Shown: in pieces, positions 5,600 through 6,855 of the stretch | Layout of the letters: each line of letters starts with the position of its first letter | Numbering within the stretch: the stretch's first letter is position 1 | Assembly (NCBI GenBank): GCA_030754715.1 | Contig: JASLZV010000098.1 | Span: 1 to 6,855, forward strand | DNA: 6,855 bases | Source: Phycisphaerae bacterium | GTDB lineage: Bacteria > Planctomycetota > Phycisphaerae > SM23-33 | Reading direction: 5' to 3' | Position numbers and translations under genes: made by a program | The notes under the pieces: generated by a model | Database searches by the model: none | Seen by the model: only the letters and a program-made list of their open reading frames with translations | Told to the model about the DNA's origin: nothing

Positions 5600-6409
5600 C
5601 TATTTACCCTTTCTGGTTCGTTGATAGTCGTCTTCGCTCATATCAAGACGCTTGAATAGTTCGACGACGTTACCGGTCTTCTCGACCGGCTTCAGTCGTC
5701 TGCCTTCGTCCCTTGCCTTGCCGTGCCAGCCACGCACTTCGTCCGTCACGAGGTAGCGAACGACCCGGCGCTTGCTGTTGTCGTCTTCTGATGTGGCGCG
5801 GATGCCGCAGAACACGCAGTCGAAGATGCCCGGCAACTGGTTCATCAACTGCTTGCCTGCGACCATCGGCCAGTATTCCGTCTCGTCATTGCTGTCCTTC
5901 CCCTCCTTGGCAAGAGCGGTGACGATGACGTGCATGGGCATGTCTCGAACGGCCTTGCAGGCGCCGAGCATTTGAGCGGTGTGGTTACCCCATGCGGCGA
6001 AGCCGTTGTGTTCCTTCTTGCCTGCTTTCTCAGCGACTTGGATAGCCTCGGCTTCGGCGTGCTTGTAAGAATAGTCAGACAACTCAGACAGGGAATCGAT
6101 CCCGATCCATTTGTATTTCTTCTTGCGGAACTCGGGGGACCGGATCCACTTAAAGATATCGACAAATGAATACTGGTTGTTCTCGGGGTCGGATCCACCA
6201 TCCCAAGAGGTAAAAGGAAGGAAGTCGATGTTGGCCGAGCGGATCGAGGAGAGCCCCGATTCCCCAGAAATAATGAACCCAGGTCCGTATTCGGCCTGGT
6301 AATACTTCATCTGGGTGGTTTTCCCCCATCCATGGTGGCCGTACAACAGGACTTTTCGGTAGGAGGTGCTGACGTCGAGGGTCGTCAGCGGCTTGAGGAC
6401 AGCCGTCAT
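5600..6409 (-). CDS. Sak4-like RecA-fold ATPase, phage recombination/annealing protein
   Basis: A 269-residue P-loop ATPase. Walker A is GHHGWGKTT at residues 24-32. A Walker B-like strand, KWIGIDSLSEL (100-110, with D105), follows. MHVIVTALAKE (159-169) fits the strand that carries the polar sensor residue. EYWPMVAGKQLMNQLPGIFD (179-198) is typical of the phage nucleotide-binding AAA_24/Sak4 group. Sak4 proteins are shortened RecA relatives that anneal single strands, helped by a cognate SSB, and the SSB gene begins 2 bases downstream. The start at 6409 is set by GGAGA at 6417-6421; an in-frame ATG at 6469 would extend 20 residues into the control region and lacks a ribosome site. It is the first gene of the minus-strand operon. 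ATPase fold is confident; annealing rather than another RecA-like role is inferred from family and neighbour. Confidence 0.87.
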   Translation of the reverse strand: MTAVLKPLTTLDVSTSYRKVLLYGHHGWGKTTQMKYYQAEYGPGFIISGESGLSSIRSANIDFLPFTSWDGGSDPENNQYSFVDIFKWIRSPEFRKKKYKWIGIDSLSELSDYSYKHAEAEAIQVAEKAGKKEHNGFAAWGNHTAQMLGACKAVRDMPMHVIVTALAKEGKDSNDETEYWPMVAGKQLMNQLPGIFDCVFCGIRATSEDDNSKRRVVRYLVTDEVRGWHGKARDEGRRLKPVEKTGNVVELFKRLDMSEDDYQRTRKGK

Positions 6410-6416
6410 GATTGAG

Positions 6417-6421
6417 TCTCC
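6417..6421 (-). promoter_or_regulatory. Shine-Dalgarno GGAGA for the ATPase gene
   Basis: GGAGA on the minus strand lies 7 bases before the ATG at 6409 and decides the start against the longer in-frame option at 6469. Confidence 0.7.
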
Positions 6422-6472
6422 GTTAATGTGTGCAAAACAGAGTCTGAACGATGTGTCACGCTTATACAACAG

Positions 6473-6490
6473 GACACGTCTGACAATAAT
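6473..6490. repeat. Gapped direct repeat, copy 1
   Basis: GACACGTC then TGA then CAATAAT. The same two words occur without the TGA insert at 6539-6553. This copy overlaps the left arm and centre of the inverted repeat at 6477-6496, so repeat and palindrome may be parts of one binding-site family. Confidence 0.55.
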
Positions 6491-6496
6491 CAGACG
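6477..6496. repeat. Perfect inverted repeat, probable operator
   Basis: CGTCTGA (6477-6483) and TCAGACG (6490-6496) are perfect inverted arms around a 6-base AT-rich centre. No T-run follows on either strand, so it is not an intrinsic terminator. Size, dyad symmetry and position midway between divergent genes, next to an HTH gene, fit a repressor operator. The half-site word TCTGA recurs at 6443-6447. Confidence 0.6.
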
Positions 6497-6538
6497 CTTA
6501 AAAAATAGGGTTCTATATTCGTGACAGGTGTGTACTAT

Positions 6539-6553
6539 GACACGTCCAATAAT
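6539..6553. repeat. Gapped direct repeat, copy 2
   Basis: GACACGTC directly followed by CAATAAT, 15 bases matching copy 1 at 6473-6490 except for a 3-base gap. The copies start 66 bases apart. This copy sits just before the ribosome site of the HTH gene, where a bound protein could block its expression. Confidence 0.55.
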
Positions 6554-6560
6554 ACACCAC

Positions 6561-6565
6561 AGGAG
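6561..6565 (+). promoter_or_regulatory. Shine-Dalgarno AGGAG for the HTH gene
   Basis: AGGAG lies 9 bases before the ATG at 6575 and supports this start; the in-frame GTG at 6521 would put the direct repeat inside the coding sequence. Confidence 0.7.
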
Positions 6566-6574
6566 AAGAGCCTG

Positions 6575-6802
6575 ATGTCCGTTCGATTTGATGCCAAACG
6601 GCTAGTCGATGACCTTGGAGGGGTCAGAAACGCGGCCGAAATACTAGGAAAAAGTCGTACCGCCCCCTATCGATGGATGAATACCGGGTACATGAGCACG
6701 TTCCAGATGGAACAAATCAAGGAAATCCGGCCTGATATCAACTTTGACGACTACTTCGAGAACGGTGATGCGAGAAAAAGAGTTCAAGAAAAATCTGAGT
6801 GA
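6575..6802 (+). CDS. Cro-like helix-turn-helix DNA-binding protein
   Basis: A 75-residue protein that is nearly all DNA-binding domain. DAKRLVDDLGG (6-16) forms the first helix, VRNAAEILGKSRTAPYRW (17-34) gives the helix-turn-helix with the recognition helix around SRTAPYRWMNTG, and FQMEQIKEIRPDINFDDYF (43-61) is a helix plus C-terminal strand region as in small Cro/CI-type phage regulators. The charged tail (ENGDARKRVQEKSE) overlaps the next gene. There is no peptidase or oligomerisation domain, so it is Cro-like rather than a full CI repressor. Its gene faces the replication operon across a region with a palindrome and direct repeats, so it probably autoregulates and controls the divergent promoter. 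The TGA stop is immediately followed by a second in-frame TGA. Confidence 0.83.
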   Translation: MSVRFDAKRLVDDLGGVRNAAEILGKSRTAPYRWMNTGYMSTFQMEQIKEIRPDINFDDYFENGDARKRVQEKSE

Positions 6803-6855
6803 TGAGGCGTATGCCGCAGTCGAGCGGGGGTGGTCTGTCTTCCCCTTATCGATCG
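6768..6855 (+). CDS. N-terminus of probable primase-polymerase (3' partial)
   Basis: An ATG at 6768 opens a frame that runs to the window end, giving 29 residues that start MREKEFKKNLSDEAYAAVER and continue GWSVFPLSI. The A-x(2)-ER-GW-x-VFPL pattern is the typical beginning of bifunctional primase-polymerase (prim-pol) domains of phage and plasmid replication proteins; the catalytic residues would lie beyond the edge. The gene overlaps the HTH gene by 35 bases in another frame, and a GAGAACGG purine stretch precedes the ATG. A prim-pol fits the replication genes on the other strand. The call rests on a short fragment, so the family is probable rather than certain. An alternative ATG at 6802 in a different frame gives Ser/Gly-rich nonsense-like sequence. 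Confidence 0.68.
   Translation, partial: MREKEFKKNLSDEAYAAVERGWSVFPLSI

Larger units (their letters stand above)
6410..6574. promoter_or_regulatory. Divergent early control region
   Basis: A 165-base non-coding gap between the starts of the minus-strand ATPase and the plus-strand HTH gene must hold promoters for both directions. It is AT-richer than its flanks. Possible -10 boxes are TATATT at 6514-6519 (plus) and TATAAG reading leftward near 6461-6466 (minus); neither has a convincing -35 at normal spacing, so they are tentative. GTGTCA/TGACAC-like words recur (6453-6458, 6538-6543, with variants at 6472-6477 and 6521-6526), and a CAGAGTCTG palindrome lies at 6438-6446. Together with the listed repeats this looks like an operator cluster. 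Confidence 0.55.

Noticed and set aside
5242..5655. Plus-strand open frame of 137 codons
   Set aside because: It is antisense to the SSB gene and its junction with the ATPase gene; low-complexity Ser/Pro/Leu composition typical of a shadow.
6802..6855. ATG at 6802 overlapping the HTH stop as the next gene start
   Set aside because: Its frame encodes Ser/Gly-rich sequence without resemblance to a protein, while the frame from 6768 gives a prim-pol-like N-terminus.
1..6855. CRISPR array, tRNA, rRNA or insertion sequence
   Set aside because: No regularly spaced repeats, cloverleaf-like sequence, transposase or terminal inverted repeats were seen. The Cas4-like nuclease has no other cas genes beside it, so it is not read as part of a CRISPR system.

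Overview
The window looks like part of a double-stranded DNA bacteriophage genome, or a prophage or metagenome-derived phage contig. Genes are tightly packed and many overlap by 1 to 35 bases. There are large virion-type and phage replication/recombination proteins, no recognisable host housekeeping genes and no tRNA or rRNA. Two small proteins with lipoprotein-type Cys motifs weakly suggest a Gram-negative host. Host and phage family cannot be fixed from the sequence alone.

Left part (3-3007, plus strand): the 3' end of what is probably the late/virion region. A large protein, open at the window edge, resembles the C-terminal part of giant phage polyvalent/internal virion proteins. It is followed by three small overlapping genes: a Gly-rich lipoprotein-like protein with a C-terminal membrane segment (spanin-like layout), a 56-residue protein, and an 88-residue protein.

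Middle part (2989-6409, minus strand): an early-type replication/recombination operon read right to left. The order is a Sak4-like RecA-fold ATPase, a phage ssDNA-binding protein with an acidic tail, a strong intrinsic terminator, a tiny lipoprotein-like protein, a Cas4-like PD-(D/E)xK nuclease with an Fe-S cysteine signature plus a second cysteine cluster, two small helical proteins, and a deoxynucleoside monophosphate kinase. The plus and minus units converge and their last genes overlap by 19 bases.

Right part (6410-6855): a divergent control region holding a perfect 7-bp inverted repeat and a gapped direct repeat, then a Cro-like helix-turn-helix protein on the plus strand. Overlapping the end of that gene in another frame is the start of a gene whose first 29 residues look like the N-terminus of a primase-polymerase (prim-pol); it is cut by the window edge.

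Together the genes suggest an annealing/recombination set (ATPase, SSB, nuclease), nucleotide supply (dNMP kinase) and replication initiation (prim-pol), driven outward from one control region probably bound by the HTH protein. Most genes belong to familiar phage families. The least ordinary points are the second cysteine module on the nuclease, the terminator splitting the recombination cassette, the spanin-like small protein, and the repeat architecture of the divergent region.
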